From: Prinia subflava
Taxonomy: Eukaryota; Chordata; Aves; Passeriformes; Cisticolidae
Direction of reading: 5' to 3'
Assembly (NCBI RefSeq): GCF_021018805.1
Contig: NC_086283.1
Coordinates: 12,599,162 to 12,663,161, forward strand
Length of the DNA: 64,000 bases
The notes under the pieces were generated by a model. It did no database searches, was not told the origin of the DNA, and saw only the letters and a list, made by a program, of their open reading frames with translations. The number at the start of each line of letters is the position of its first letter. The first letter of the stretch is position 1. The position numbers and the translations under genes are program-made. This document shows positions 1 to 14,557 of this stretch, one piece after another.

Positions 1-3000
1 TTGTGGGTCCCTTCAAACTCAGCAGATTATGTGAATTATGTGGACTTGATACTTGTCTAGAGTCTTCTGTCTCTGTCTCTCCCTGCTGTCTTTTCTGTTC
101 ACCCCTGAACAAAAATCATTGCCATCTTCTTCCACTGGAAACATCTGAATTTTTACTGTATGTTTCACTGGAAGTGGCACGTAGGACCATCAGATTCTTA
201 ACTCCTATTTTCAACTTCATTCACTTCATATCTGTATATCCTGCTTTTGACTGAAGACAGAGTCACTTTCCTTATTAATGAAAAGGAACAGAAAAACAAA
301 ACAGCTATTTTTTTGTCCTAGTCTTCTTTAGGATATATTTAAAATAAAAAGAGCAACGCATCACAAAATAAGATGAAAAATGGAAAAAGAAAGAAAGGAG
401 AGAGAAAAAAAGAAAAGACTAAGTTGCCATGAACTTTGGACACACAAAGGCAGAATCAACCTTTTGGACAAGTTGCATAAATTTTCCTAATTCTCAGTAA
501 ATAGGTTGCTTAAAGAAATAAGTCTGGTTAGAGCACTATGTAACACTAAAGCAAATCCCTGTCTTTAGATTTAAATGATTCATGATTTGCTTCATGATTA
601 GATCTATTACCTGGTAAAACAATAACTAGATCACTACATGAAAAAATCCCGTATTTTTTCAAATATTAACATTTAAAATTAACTGTTATTTTCAACAGAG
701 AAATAACAATCAAATATAATAAAAATCACAGCATTTCCTATCAGGAATAATCTCATTTCACAAAATAAATGTTACTTCTTGTTCTATTCACAGTAACGAT
801 GAGTAAAAGCATGTTGAAAGTTCAATTACATGAGGCAATTCAAATTACATTTGCTCCTTAAACTCTCTTTCCCCTTTTTTTCACTTGCCCACAACATGGC
901 AAGAATTCTTCAGTACTTAATTTATAGGATTCATTCTATTTTCCCTGTATATTTTACCATTTCATTTACAAAGTGTTTTCTTATTCATGAAAGTAGCATG
1001 TAGCTTCTTTTCATCCAAGGTAATCCTAATTTAGTACTGTCCCACATTAACCTGGGATAGAAAAAAGGAAATTTATTTTCAAAATCATGTGTAGTAGATT
1101 ATATTAATGCTGAAAGCTATGTGATTTTAATTTTCCTTGAAAATAAGTATAGAAAGTTAGTGCAATTAACATAATACATATACACAGGGCAACATACGGA
1201 ACTTATTTGCTGCAACTCTCAGACTTGGCAGCAGCTAGTTTTGTTGAGTACACCTTTTCAATAATTATAACCCAATTCTGTCATGCAGATGAGTTTAACT
1301 TTTAATAGATGTTTAACAGTAAACATTTCCAATATCTCCAGCACGCTTAAAGTCTGGACATGATGGAGTTCAGTGACTTCAAGTTTGTTGCAGAGTGGAA
1401 CCTTTGAAATAATAAATAGCAAATATTTTCATTTACACAAACCATGCCGTGCAGAGTGAGTTGAAGAGTAGTACCCTCCAACCTAGGAGAGTTGCATGGC
1501 ATCAGTGCTCACTGCATTGATGGCTTAAAGTTGTCAAGCCTCAAAAAGCTTTGTTGGCTTATACACTTTGCCAATGCTCTGAAAAGTTTACTAGATAAAC
1601 TCCTGAATCTTGCTGGCACAGCTAAAAAATGGGCTCCTCTCTCTTTGTAGAGGCCACTAATCCCTGCAACAGAAGCACAGGAAGGGACCTTGCAAGGGCA
1701 GGAAGGTACCCAGCCACATCTGCTGAGGTTGCTGGGCTGGTAATCCCTCCTTTGAGGGGAGGGGGGAGGCAGCAGTGTCTTCAGCACCTGCACCAAGGCC
1801 TTCCAGAACTGGCCTGTCCAAACTCCAGCAAAATCCCTGGCTGATACTAGGGCTCTTTCACACATGGCTTACTGGATTTTTAATGTGTGAAGTTTTTCCT
1901 CTCTAAGTAAATTAATGAATTAGCTACATTGTCTCTCCTTTGTAGTCCTGTTATCAGCTCCTGGAGTCATGACACAGAAGTACACATTCACATTTCTGCA
2001 CTCAAGTGATAAGGTCGCTTCCTTAGCTAAACAGAAAAAAACCTGAAAGCAGAGATGCACTGACAGCATTTTGGTCCAGTGGAGGACATCTGGCTTGTGT
2101 CCTAAAGTATTACTTCCCAAAGTCTTGCTTCTCAAACTTGCTTTGTTGTCCCCAGAACCTCTGTTGCCACTTGACTTTCCTGGCCTGATCCTGCTCCTAC
2201 CCAGATGTGTCACACAAGACTTTTGAAACCCTTGATTTTTGTTGTCATGTTGAGCTGGCAAGGACATCCCATCTAAGAACATCTTATTGGCTTTTATATG
2301 GCCCTTATATGGCTTTTCCTATCTGTCATATTCATTTTGAATCAGAAGACTGTGCAAAAAAATCCCCACCCCAAAATACAAAGCAAAAAAGTGATACACA
2401 GTTTGCATCCATCACCAGTGCTTTCAGATAGCATAGCAAATTTTGTGCAAGACAAAAGTAGGATATTTAGTAATGACTAAAGTTTCAGCAGGAATATTTT
2501 GCTTGTGGGACCTGGGCCCTGGGCAACTATTTGAGAGTAAGAAGAATTGCACCAGAAAAAAACCCAAACTGAACAAGTCACCAGTATATCCCTGGCAAAC
2601 TGTTTTCCCAAATGCTGCCATAAACTCATCTGTGGAGAGGTGCCAGTCTCTGCTAGCTCCATATTTCTGCACTCCTTAGCCCCAGTAAATTCCACTCTTT
2701 AGAAGAAATTTTTCCTTCTGCTCCTCCATCTCGAAGCAACAAAGGACATTTGGGAATCTGGCTGGGCCCTCCCTCTCCCTTTACATTAATCCTTTAGCCA
2801 AGAAGGAGAAATGCTGTGATACTTGCTCCCAAAGCTTCCTGCCTTTCCATGCTGTATGGAAGGCAAATTCATACATAGTGTTTAAAGAGAAGGTACGCTT
2901 TTATTTCCACAGCCAGGGAAGTGTATTTACTTCTTAATCTCCATTTTATTAAGTTTATTAAGTAGAGATCCCATCTCTGCAAGCTCTAGAGATAGAAGAG

Positions 3001-3051
3001 GTGATGAGAAAGAAGCACCTAACATAAAAAAGCAATACTGCTTTACAAAGG

Positions 3052-3078
3052 AAAAAAAAAAAAAAAGAAAAAAAAAAA
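3052..3078. repeat. A-rich homopolymer tract
   Basis: About 27 bases of A interrupted by one G. No retroposed sequence is recognisable next to it. Confidence 0.9.
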
Positions 3079-5403
3079 TTCAAACCCGGAATTTCAAAGA
3101 CTCTGAACAAAGATAAATTCTACACAAGCAAACTCCAGTTTACAGACTGCTTATTTACACTGGCCAGTGTCTGACTATTTACCCTGGAATAGTTGTTACT
3201 TGCATAGTAATCAAGACCACGCTTACTACAGCTGTTGCAGAGTGAATGAACCCTCTTCTCAGCTAAACAATGACAGGGTTCAGCCAGAGCAGTCATCTAA
3301 GAAGGGACCAAGCAGCAGAGATTATGTGAGGTCTGGGGAAAGAAGCAGACAGCTGAATCCAGCGAGGCAGCCAAAAGCTCCTACTGGGCAGAAAAAAACC
3401 CCAAGGGATATTCTGCATATGCAGTTTTTCCTTACTATTTTCATAATGTTTACATGCTAAATCCACTAGATTATGCTGAATTTCCCAGCTAAACTGATCA
3501 TGCAGAAGGCACAGGCTTTGGAATCAGCACGACCATTAAATAGTTTAGGAATATCTTTGCCCATTAGCAGTCCATAATGCTTTATAATTTCTTTGCCCTT
3601 ACAGTACAGCTGCTGGTTTGACTCAAAGTAAGTGTTTTTAATATCCATTGGAAAAGCAACCCCTGCAAACTTCTACTTGTGCAAAGATTTTGTGTTGGAG
3701 CTCACTTGTTTAGTTCACTTCCTGTCACCAACACAAATAATCTATGTCAATAATCACACTTTTATTTGAGTAACTCTCCCTATTAAGAGGCTCCTGCTGT
3801 CAGTTTACCAGTCACATATCATACTCAAAATGAATGCTGCTATCCTGGGCAAAAACCTACCGTACTGAGCTGAAGTGAGAGTTTCTCTGAACTACAGTAG
3901 CAGAGGATGATAATGACCTTCCCTGGTAGACTTACAGACTCCAGAAACGGAGAAACATGGGGAGTTTTTCAGGAACTTTTTGGTGTTTAGTATAGAAATT
4001 TTTGGAGGGAGGGAGATTGAGGATTTGGTTTAGTTGTATTTTACTGGTCTTTTGATTTTTGGAGTCTTTACTGGCCAGTGCCAAAGTAAAAATTCTAAAG
4101 TAATTTTTTTACTTTCTTGGCCACACATACATGATAACTTCAAAAGATGACAACAACTCTATTACTATGCCCAAGAGTGTAAAATAGATGATAAAATGTA
4201 TATTTTTTTAAAAAGAGTGTTTCCCTGTAAGACCAATACAGGAGTTTTGTTTTGCGGAGTTATAGTAGTTAGAGTCCCCCACCATGCTTCTGTGAAGTGC
4301 AATGTGAAATATCTCATAATGCCTCTTACCAAAAAATAAAACACTTGTGACTTGGGTGAAGAAAACACTGCAGAACAATCTAAACATGCCTGCAAGTTGT
4401 TTAAACCTTATGAACCACTACAGTCATTTAGATAAGCAGCAGACCTTCATTACTCAGAATTATCAAGCTTCAAGTGTATAATGAGGACAGGGAAACACCC
4501 AGCTGAAATAAACTAATGGCAAAAAAAAATTTTGAAAAAGAAATCAAGAAACTCCACTTCCAGCTAAGGCATTAGCTGTTCCTAAAAGGCATTCACTTGA
4601 GACTGGATATGCAGTAGTTTTTATGCAGAAGTAGGTTTTAAGCTTGAATATCTCAAGACCAAGATAATAGCAAAGTATAGAAGAAAAGTAGTTCAAGTTA
4701 GAAAAGATCCAAAGAGAAATTATTGAAGAGAGAAAGTGTATTTCTCTGAAATAAAACAGAGATTTTTAAGCCTTGGTTGATGATGAAGAATATACACACA
4801 TGCGAAATCATATTTGAAACACCACAGTGCCATGTAAAAAGAACCATGCCACTCCTTTACAAAGACTGGACAACTCATAGTCAAATGCAATATGCAGGTC
4901 TTCTGTCTCTAAATCCCTAAGAACCTTTGGAAAATCTGGTCCATGTTGCTTGAAAACATGACTTTATCATCTCAAATTCTTCATGCAAATCAAATCTTTC
5001 ATATATTCCATTACCTTACTACTACTCAGTGGCACATAAGAGAACATTATCAACATCATTTTATGTAAAAAAAATTCAATTAGGTAAAAACATTTTATCT
5101 ACAAATAAATATTATATATATTTCTCTGAATAATAATAATAAAAGTTTCAGTAATGATAAATATTTCAGTAGTGAAGTTCACAATGGCAATAGAGTATCT
5201 TTGAGCTTCAAACAGAAGCCTGAGGGGTAATTCTTCAGCATATTTCCTAAATACTTTGGCTCATGTGGTTTTACTTGTTCTCTCTTTAAATATACATGCA
5301 CGTTTAGGAACATGAATAAACACCCTTACATGCTGATCTTTGAATAGAGAATATTTAAACTTTTACTTGGGGGCACTTACCTGGGTTTTTCTGATTACCA
5401 TTA

Positions 5404-5726
<323 letters not shown>

Positions 5727-8700
5727 TGCTAAGTGGAAATAAAAGACACAAGTAACTGTTTGATTTATCTGACAGAAACGTTTTGTCAGGTAGGTCCCTA
5801 CAGGCTTTCCCTTAATAGTCATTAAACCTCTTCCTGAGCTAAGCTCACTGCATTGCTTAAAGTACTAAAAGAGGAGAAAGAATGGCCACACAACAGCTAC
5901 TGTCCAAAACAAACTTTAGAAAAAAAATCTACAAACACTTCTAGCAATTTTCCTAATTTGGCCATCCAACCATCACACTTTGTCCTAATCTTTCTTAAAG
6001 GACTTTCACACTAAAATCCATACAGAGCAGTGAGGCCATGGTGGGCATCACACACAACTCTTCCTTCAAGCAAGGGTTGTTGGAGGGCAACAGAGGAGGA
6101 GAAAGGCAGGAAGCAGATTGTTTTCTTTCATGAAACTCAAAACTACATTAGTCGTGTCATGTAGCTTGATGTACCTAAGTGAAGCTTGGGCTGTTCACTC
6201 ATCAGAAAGTCTTAACATTGTTCTAAACTTCATAACTATTTACTTGCTTCAAAAACAAAACAAAATCCAGGTGTACAGTTGTTGCAATGATACTGCCTGC
6301 TCTCATCTGATACCACTGGCTTTAGTTTAGTAAATTTTCCCCAGCAAACTGCTCCTGTAAAGCTTTCTGGCTCAGTCTGGGTAAACCCTTCTTTAAGAAT
6401 GAATTAGAAAGAAAGACTTGATCAGCAAAGTGTTGTCTGAGTTTATTACCTGGCTTGTAATATATTTATAGTCTACCAAACTGAAATGTCTGGGTACTCT
6501 TCACATGGTTATGAATGGGGCCCAACCCTTTGGAGGGGCTTTTTCCACTACTGAATTCTACAAGCATGCTTGACTTTTTCTTTCCCTTTGTTCTTTTGGA
6601 TAATTTTAACTAAAATCCCAAACTTTGTGCTTAAAAATTAAAATCACTCAATGACTTCGCAAGTCGGGGCCTTCTGGACCTGAGGAAAATCCCTTCAACC
6701 TCACTGAGTCCTCACTCTCTGATTCCTAGTCACCACTGCAGATCCTGAATCTGTTTTCAGGAGCTAAGCAACCAGTTCCCTAACATGACTCTTCCCTCCA
6801 GCAGTCACTCTGACCTGCTGTCCCAGAGGACACTCAGCAAGACTGACTTCCTTCCCTGCTAGCATGCAAGCCTCCCACACATCCAACTGCTCTCAGTTAG
6901 GGGGAAAAGAAAGAGCCCAAGAGTCAACACAACAGATACTAGCTGAAACACACACTATGGGAAAGGGAAAAGAGAAAAAGAAAGGAAATCCCAAATAGGA
7001 ATTTCTGAAGAGACATTTCTTCAAAAAATAAAGGTTCCTCAGGTCTAGGAGGCATTTGTGGTTAAAATCACCAGAAAATATTTCTCCTATTAGAATACTG
7101 AATATGGTCTCCTAGATGCACAGACTTACATCCAGTCTCTGAGGGACTGCAGTTCCTTCTTTGCTTGTCTCAATTACACATTTTCCAGGGGAATGGTCAG
7201 ACCTGGAGCTACAGGCTTATTAGGTGTCTGCATGAGACACCTTATAGATGAGAATGCTTCCAACTAGACATTCTCAACAGCTTGCCTACTCAGATCTTTC
7301 ATCCTGACCTACCAACCTCCCCTGCTCCCTATTCTTCTTATAGGGGGTGCCACAAACAGCAGTGTTAGAAAGACAAAGTTCAGTCTGCACAGACGAAAAA
7401 ATGCTCTGCCTGCATCACCAGCAAAGATCAACTACCTAGAGAGTATTACAGACAGCTGTCCTCCTCTAGCACCAGTTTACTGAGATGCTTCAAATTATGA
7501 AGGAATAGCCATACAATAGCTTAAAATCAAACAGCACACAAGAATAATTCAATAGGGTTAGTCCTGGAAGTCCATCACAATCAGCAAGCTGGAACTCCTG
7601 TACAGAGCTCCAAAAAATCATGAACTGGAACGAAATGGTGTTTTAGGCATTTTAGGCTATTTCAGACATTCATCACACAAACCTCACTCTCCAGACACTG
7701 CCAAAATATCAGTATTACTAAACACTTGCAGGATAGTTTAACCGTGAATAAAATACATGCATGCCCTAAAAATAAAGTTCCACAAGAGAATCAGATACTA
7801 ATTACAGCTTCTATTTAATATCTAAATCAGGAAAATTAGATTCAATCTAATCAGAGATGTTAGAAATTTTTGGCACTTTAAATACCAACAAGATTATTTG
7901 AAGTACTACAAATATGTCTAGTTTTATGCAAATGATAAAATAACTTCTTTCTACTTTAACCCCTTCATTCTAAAGTTCCTGAGGTTCACACACTCAGAGG
8001 ATTACTCAGGATCCAGACTAACTAAATCATATAAGAGGTAAAACTGACAAGTTGAAGTCAAAATCACCGAAGAACAAGGAACACATGTGGATGGGATCTA
8101 AATATGCTATCAGAATATTAGAAAGAAAATTTACTTAGGCTATGAAGGCCTTTTAAAAGACTTAAATTCTGTCTCATAAAACCATGTATTTTCTGACACC
8201 AGAACAGGGTGAGCAGGAACCACCAAAGTTTCATTGGTCCTTTTTCAAAACAAGAACATAATTTCACTTGACCTGAATTTATAAAAACACTTGAGTTATT
8301 GACTGATATTCTGTATAATCTGTGTTGACCCAGAAACCAGGTTATAGGATCAAATGGTTTTCTTTGCCACGAAGATCTGCATATAAAAAATGAAACAATT
8401 ATATTGAATCTTCACTAAATGATGGGACAAAAGAGATTCAGTATTGTTCTCTACATTTATTAGGTGATTGTGTCAACTATACTGCATCTGTGTGATATGC
8501 TATTAGGAAAATGCCACCATTCTAATGGAAAATGTATTAAACCAGGATTCCTACTTCTTCTTTATTACTTCTGTCTTTATTGCACAGAGACATGGGCAGA
8601 AAATAAATACAGACTGGTTATACCTCAGCTTACTCAGCAGCAGACTGGAGGTATTGGTGGTGCTCACCTGCTGCTGTGAAACAGCAGAAAGCACATAAAA

Positions 8701-11700
8701 ACACCCTGCAATTTAAATGCTATTTAAATCACGACGGTACTTCCAATATTTCAGGAGCGAGTCACTAGCAACAATCATATCCAAAGTGTATGCCAAAGAA
8801 CAGATGCTGCCTCTGAATGGGCAGCATTATCTTTCCTGCGTGGATTGTCTGAACGTGGCACATATCCACCCTGAACTGTGGAATCATCCTTCTAATAGAT
8901 AAACTCCTGCAGAAAAATCTGGCAAGCAACCTGTGGCACAGATGGCTTTGCTGAGGAGACACAAGACTGTTCATGTCTGCAACACAGGTGTTTCTTGCCC
9001 TGAATTTGTTAGCCAGCCAACCTGTTGCCCAGCCAGAAGTCACATTTCTACTTCCTATTTAAATCTGATGAGTCACAGTCATTGCCAGAAATTCAGAAGA
9101 GTTTCCCTATTATCACCAGTATTAATTATCCTCCCTAGGGATCACAGCCAAAGTTAGCACGTAGATAGATCAATGCTAAAGCCAAAGTTGCTCTCTCCTC
9201 TCCCAGCCCAATGCCACCATTATTTAGTAATACATTTCCTGTTTTTTTACTGGGCACCCATCACTTCCAGTCTACACGCATGTGCACAAGAACAGATTAC
9301 CCCTCTGCAGTCAGCATCACCTATAGGGTTAAACCAGGCTGGAAACTTAAAAGAAGCATTACCAAACATTCTCCTTATAACCAAAACTGTGCTCAGTTTA
9401 AGAGACTGTGAAGTTGGCCTGGAAATGCTAATAAAGTGAGCAAAATTTATCAGCACCTCTGTTGGAAATGTCCTTCCCTGGCATATCTAACCCTGCCACA
9501 AGGCAGAGGTCCACAGGGAGGTCTCATGGCCCGCACTGGTGGGCCAACACTGCCCACAGCAGCCTGGCTGCAGCCACTGCACATGCAGAGCATCCTGCAG
9601 AGGAGAGCTCAAGGCCCAGAGCCTCTGAAGCCCTGCAGACCTAGCTGATATGTTCAAGTGTAGGTACTTGGTGCAACACTGCTCCAGCTGAGATCTGAAT
9701 TCAGGTGACAGCTTCACCAAACTTGTCATTACTGTCTCGGCTATCTGTCTTAGGTCAGGTTCTGACCTAAGAAAGAACTTAGGAAGTGAAGCATAAACTC
9801 ACACACCTTCTTCTCACTGAGCAATCTTCTTGATACTGAAGAGAGCACAAGAAACACATGAGTATCTTAAATACATAGCATGCTCAGAGAACAGTGCCCT
9901 TCACAGAGTGTGGGACTAAATCTCCTTAAATGACCAGTCTGACAGGAACACTCATACCTCACCTAATATAAACCATAAGAACCATTTAATGGAAAAGCTC
10001 AGGCACATTGTATGTCTTGTGGGGCTGTTCAGAACAGGGCAAAGAGTGGGACTTTAATGAGCCTGTGAGACCCTTCTAACACAGAACATTCTATAATTCT
10101 TGCACAAGTTTTTTTTTAGTAATGGGAGAAGATCTCATCTCACTTTTTTGTTCTCTCTGGCTCCCCATAACTTTCCTTTGCCATGTCTGTTTTATACAGA
10201 GGGAGCAAGTCCCCTAATCCATCTTGGAGAAAGACTAATAATCAGGGCATCCTAGAACAAAATATGCTGTATTTCATACAGGCATTTCATACAGGAATAC
10301 CAGGATGCATATGCAGTGAAGATTTTATAAGCTGAATAAAATGAACAGCAAATATTAAATAACTCATAAGCTTAGTACCTCTTACATCCTTATTAAGAGA
10401 AACATCTACAGTAGATGCAAAGTTCATAAAAATTTTTTCAGATCACACTATTATCAGGAGATGAGAAAGATGGCACTATTCACTAATGGTAATAAATTAA
10501 TCCATCCACCTGTATCATTGTGTTCCACCTAAATTATAAGGCACTTGCCGTGCACTTTGGTTGTCTCAAGCCTGGCTCACAGTCATTAGCTCATCCTCCC
10601 TCTGATGGCATTTCAGTTCTGAGAACATTCTCCTCAGAATATCTGGCTGATAAATACCAACTGATTCAGCTGCAGTGGTAAAGGTGAATGTGCCTGCCAT
10701 AAATATTCACCGGCTGATTTGCACAAAAGACCATTTTATTTGTACAGATGATGAGAAAAGCCATTGTACAGCAAATAACGCTGTTCAGATTCTTATCAAG
10801 AACAGCTTTACAAGTCTACCACAGTGATTCTTCCTTCCATGATGCTGGCTAACACGACAGCAACTATTAACTGTGGTAATGCACTGTACACAAGGGAGGT
10901 GTGCAGCTTCAGCTGTACTCTGATGGTGCCCCTGCTCTTTGTAAAGACTTGTGCAAAGCATTTGCGCTCCTGTGCACATGCTAATCGCTATTAATGTGGT
11001 TAAGAGCCAGACTGGGGAAAACAACAATTTAGCAGGATGATTTAGGAACAGTCCATCATCTAACTTTCACAGCAGTGGAATTCCCTCTGTTTAATCATCT
11101 CATATGTAAACTGTCGAACCTCCAAACTAAAATGAATTAAAATAAAAAATCATCACATCTCTTTCATATTGTCATTTGGGAACGAAGGAGGGCCGGTTAC
11201 CTGAGCAATTTCAGCTGGATGATCTAACTTCAGAGAATATAGCAACAGTTCAAACTAATGAGAAGTGAATTCAAGCCCAAATGTTTAATTACATATGAAA
11301 TTTTATTTATATTATCAGACTTCTTTAATCTAAGAAGTGGAGATATATCTTGGGAGAAACTGAACATTTGCAAGTGGTACAAATGACTGGGGTCTTTTCC
11401 CCCCTTGTTTGCAATTTTTTGAAATTTTACACATAAAAAGAAGTCAACAAATTGCTTCATATTTTTAATATTAATGAACTGAGAAAAAATGAAAAAACTC
11501 ACATACTTTTTTGAAAATATTTCCATTTCAAATTGAAATATAAGCAGGTGATTTAAATTTTTGTTGTTTGATATTAACTATTTTGGCATTAGTGAAATGT
11601 CTATGTAATCCCCATTTTAAAGGTTTGTTCAAATGTCATTTATGTTAGCTACTTTTGTGTCACATTACCAGTTATTAGAAATTATCCTTTAAATAAGCAA

Positions 11701-12420
11701 AACCAATATAGATCGTCTTGAGCAGCTGAATCATGCTGGGGGAAAGATATCAACATTTGCAGTTTTCAAATCCTGCACTTCCATTTTGAACCTTACTGAG
11801 GGCTGACACAAGATGCTTCCTTTGAGTTTCTTTTTCCATACTGGAAAGAAAGAGGAAAAAAGCAAAGAATAAAAAGATAAATAATAATGAAACTAGAACT
11901 AATCCTTCAGAGTATCTGCTGTTACTGTAACTTCTCAAAAAATAGAAATGAAGTCAGATTGTGATCACCAGCCTTGCTTGTGAAGGCTGACATGGCAATA
12001 TATTCAATCCATGTAGTTTTGACTGTTTAACCTGCTTTCTATCTCTTCGTTCAATTCCCTTTTGACTACAGTTTGCATTAGAGATTTTCAAAGGACTTCT
12101 ATGGGTTGTCTTTGAGTGAAACAAACTATTGCAAAGAAATGAATTTTCCCTGCCTAGTGCCTTGCAATCATGCCAAACTTAAAAAATTATGTATAAATCC
12201 TGTACTACAGAACTTTATATTTCTGTGTAGATTAAAGCCTTTATTAAATAGCAACTATACATTTTTTTTAAGTCTGTCTGTACAATTCACCAGCTCTCCC
12301 TGTAAGTCACTGCTGCTCCCTGATGGCTCTCATAAGCATGAGGAGCTGTGCATCCCCTTCCAGGCAGATGGAGTAAAGAACAACAAAGAGAGTATCCTTG
12401 CAATGAACAATTTGTGAATA

Positions 12421-12815
12421 TTTGACAGGCTGAGAAAGTTGAGGTTCAAACTGCAGAAGAGAAGCTTGTGTGGAGATCTCATAACAACCTTCCAGTACCT
12501 GGGGGAGGCTACATGGGAGCCAGAGAGGGGCTCTGCCCCAGGAACTACAGTGACAGGAGAAGGAGTAATGAGTTCAAAAGGAAAGTGGGATGATTTGGAT
12601 TAGATGTAAGGAAGAAATTCTTAACTTTGAAGGTGGTAAGGCACTGCCAGAGTAGGTTGCCCAGAGAAGCTGTGGATGCCCCATCCCTGGGAGTGTTCAA
12701 GGTCAGGCTGGATGGGGCTCTGAGAAACCTGGTGTAGTGGAGATGTCCTTGACTGTGGCAGGCTGTTGGAACAGGCTCTTAAGGCCTCTTCCAACCCAAG
12801 CCATTCCATGATTGC
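12421..12815 (+). mobile_element. CR1 LINE 3' end, sense on plus strand
   Basis: This is a truncated, decayed chicken-repeat-1 retrotransposon. In order it shows the end of ORF2 (GAGAAGCTTG... after a Cys/Gln-Lys-rich part), the 3'-region hallmarks GGAAGAAATTCTTAAC, GTTGCCCAGAGAAGCTGTGG, CCATCCCTGGGAGTGTTCAA and GGTCAGGCTGGATGGGGCTC, and the tail CTCTTCCAACCCAAGCCATT followed by a short ATTCCATGATT end. CR1 copies are normally 5'-truncated and lack a poly(A) tail, as here. The insertion is antisense to GRID2. The 5' boundary is approximate. Confidence 0.95.
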
Positions 12816-14520
12816 ATATGTTATTAACTGCCTTAAGATAAACCGTTCTCTGACTCTGCACCAATCTCTTCCTAAAGAACATTGTCAGTTGATTAAAAGT
12901 TTACAGCATAGAAACAGGAATATTTCATGAGTGAACTGCTGCTGTGAAAAACATAACCTATAAAAGTGACACTGATAAACTAAGATTTAGAAATACTGCT
13001 ATAAATATTTTCTAGCTCTTTCCTGTCTCTGATTCCTCTTTTTCTTGGTTAAAATTGGTTAAAACTCTCAGAGACAAGTTTTCTTTTCAATTTATGATAT
13101 TAATTGATATTTACAATGTTGTAATGCCAGATTCATGCACTTTTCCCCCAATGGTGATATAATTTCTTCAACGTGCAAAAAATACTTTTCTCAAAAGTTT
13201 CCTCATTTGATTGCTGTTCATTTATTTAGCTGCCAAAATATAAACTTACAAACTTAATTTTAATACTTCTGAGAAGATAGAACAATGTGTTGAGAGTTGA
13301 AAAATACTTAGCAAACAGTGGCAGATATCAGTACAAACTTCAGGTATTCAAATATTCTTTAATTAATCACTGTTCTTTGATGAAGGCTGTATATACAAAT
13401 GAAATCTTGTACCTCTGCAGAACCTCAAAATAACACCTCATTTGGAGTTTTCCCACTGCACAGATATTGAGAGAATCCCTACAGTTTTATTTTGGACCCA
13501 GTTTACTAACAAAGGTCTGTCAGGCAAAATCTTTGAACGCTTTACCCATCCCCTCCCTAAGGACTGCGACATGAAGGAGTGACAATCTCTTATCTTGCTA
13601 CATATTCACTTACAGCTCCTGCAACACATTCCTCCAAGTGTTCTGTGGCTGAAAAGTAGAAGCATGGCCACTTTTCCACTGGAGGAATTTTATAGAATAA
13701 TTCACAAGTTGAATCATTTTAGGGTCACCCAAATTATAGACTCAATTTGCAGTGGTAATGTCAATCAGCAAATGCAAGTTGTGACAGAAGTTCTCACCTG
13801 ACACACTAAAGTTACACAGATGAAAACTAATTCTCCTTTTCTTATCTGAATGACATAATAAATACTAATGGAAAAAAGAAGTTCAGTAATAAGCTTGAAT
13901 TAATTATATGTTTATTGAGGCACAGTGAAGCAAATGAGTATGGGAAGCTGGCAAAGAGCCAGATGAGTAATAAACAGTTTTAAGACTGTCTGGAGACAGA
14001 CTTGAGAATATTATAGTCATCAAGCAGCTGAAAACAGCCTCAGGGTAATTATAAGCATTTGCAATCGATTAAAGAGAGCATGATTCTTTTATGAGTCTTT
14101 ATTAAACTTGCATTAAAACTTTAAACGATTAGAAAATGTTATGGTTTCAAGCACATCCATGCCAATGGTCATCATATTTATTTTCGGGAAATGTGTGTGC
14201 AGGAAGGTGTCCACAGGATCACTTACTCTATGTGAGTTTTAAAGGAAATGCTGGGAATTTCGGGCCCATACATACAGATGGGCATCACCTCAGAATATCA
14301 CCCCTCTTAAAACACAGGAGGTAGCCTTTCTGCAAGCAGCTCAGCATTTCAGGTTCCAGGTATAATCCCTGTTTTGCTGGGATCTTTAAAGAACAGCACT
14401 CCAATGCTACAGAACTACACATCTGAAAACCACTGCCTTTCTGGGGTAGGGATAGGGATAACGCTCTTTATCTTCATAGTTTCACAGACCTGTTTACATA
14501 GGCTGAACTCCTCAGTAATA

Positions 14521-14557
14521 CTCTCCTTAAGATTCTCAGCTCTCTCCTTAAGATTCT
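14521..14557. repeat. Two copies of a 16-bp unit, period 21
   Basis: CTCTCCTTAAGATTCT occurs at 14521-14536 and again at 14542-14557 without mismatch. It is a small local duplication. Confidence 0.8.

Noticed and set aside
9480..9650. GC-richer patch with overlapping open frames, possible CpG island or exon
   Set aside because: It has very few CpG dinucleotides, no matching protein and no convincing splice sites, so it is an ordinary compositional fluctuation.
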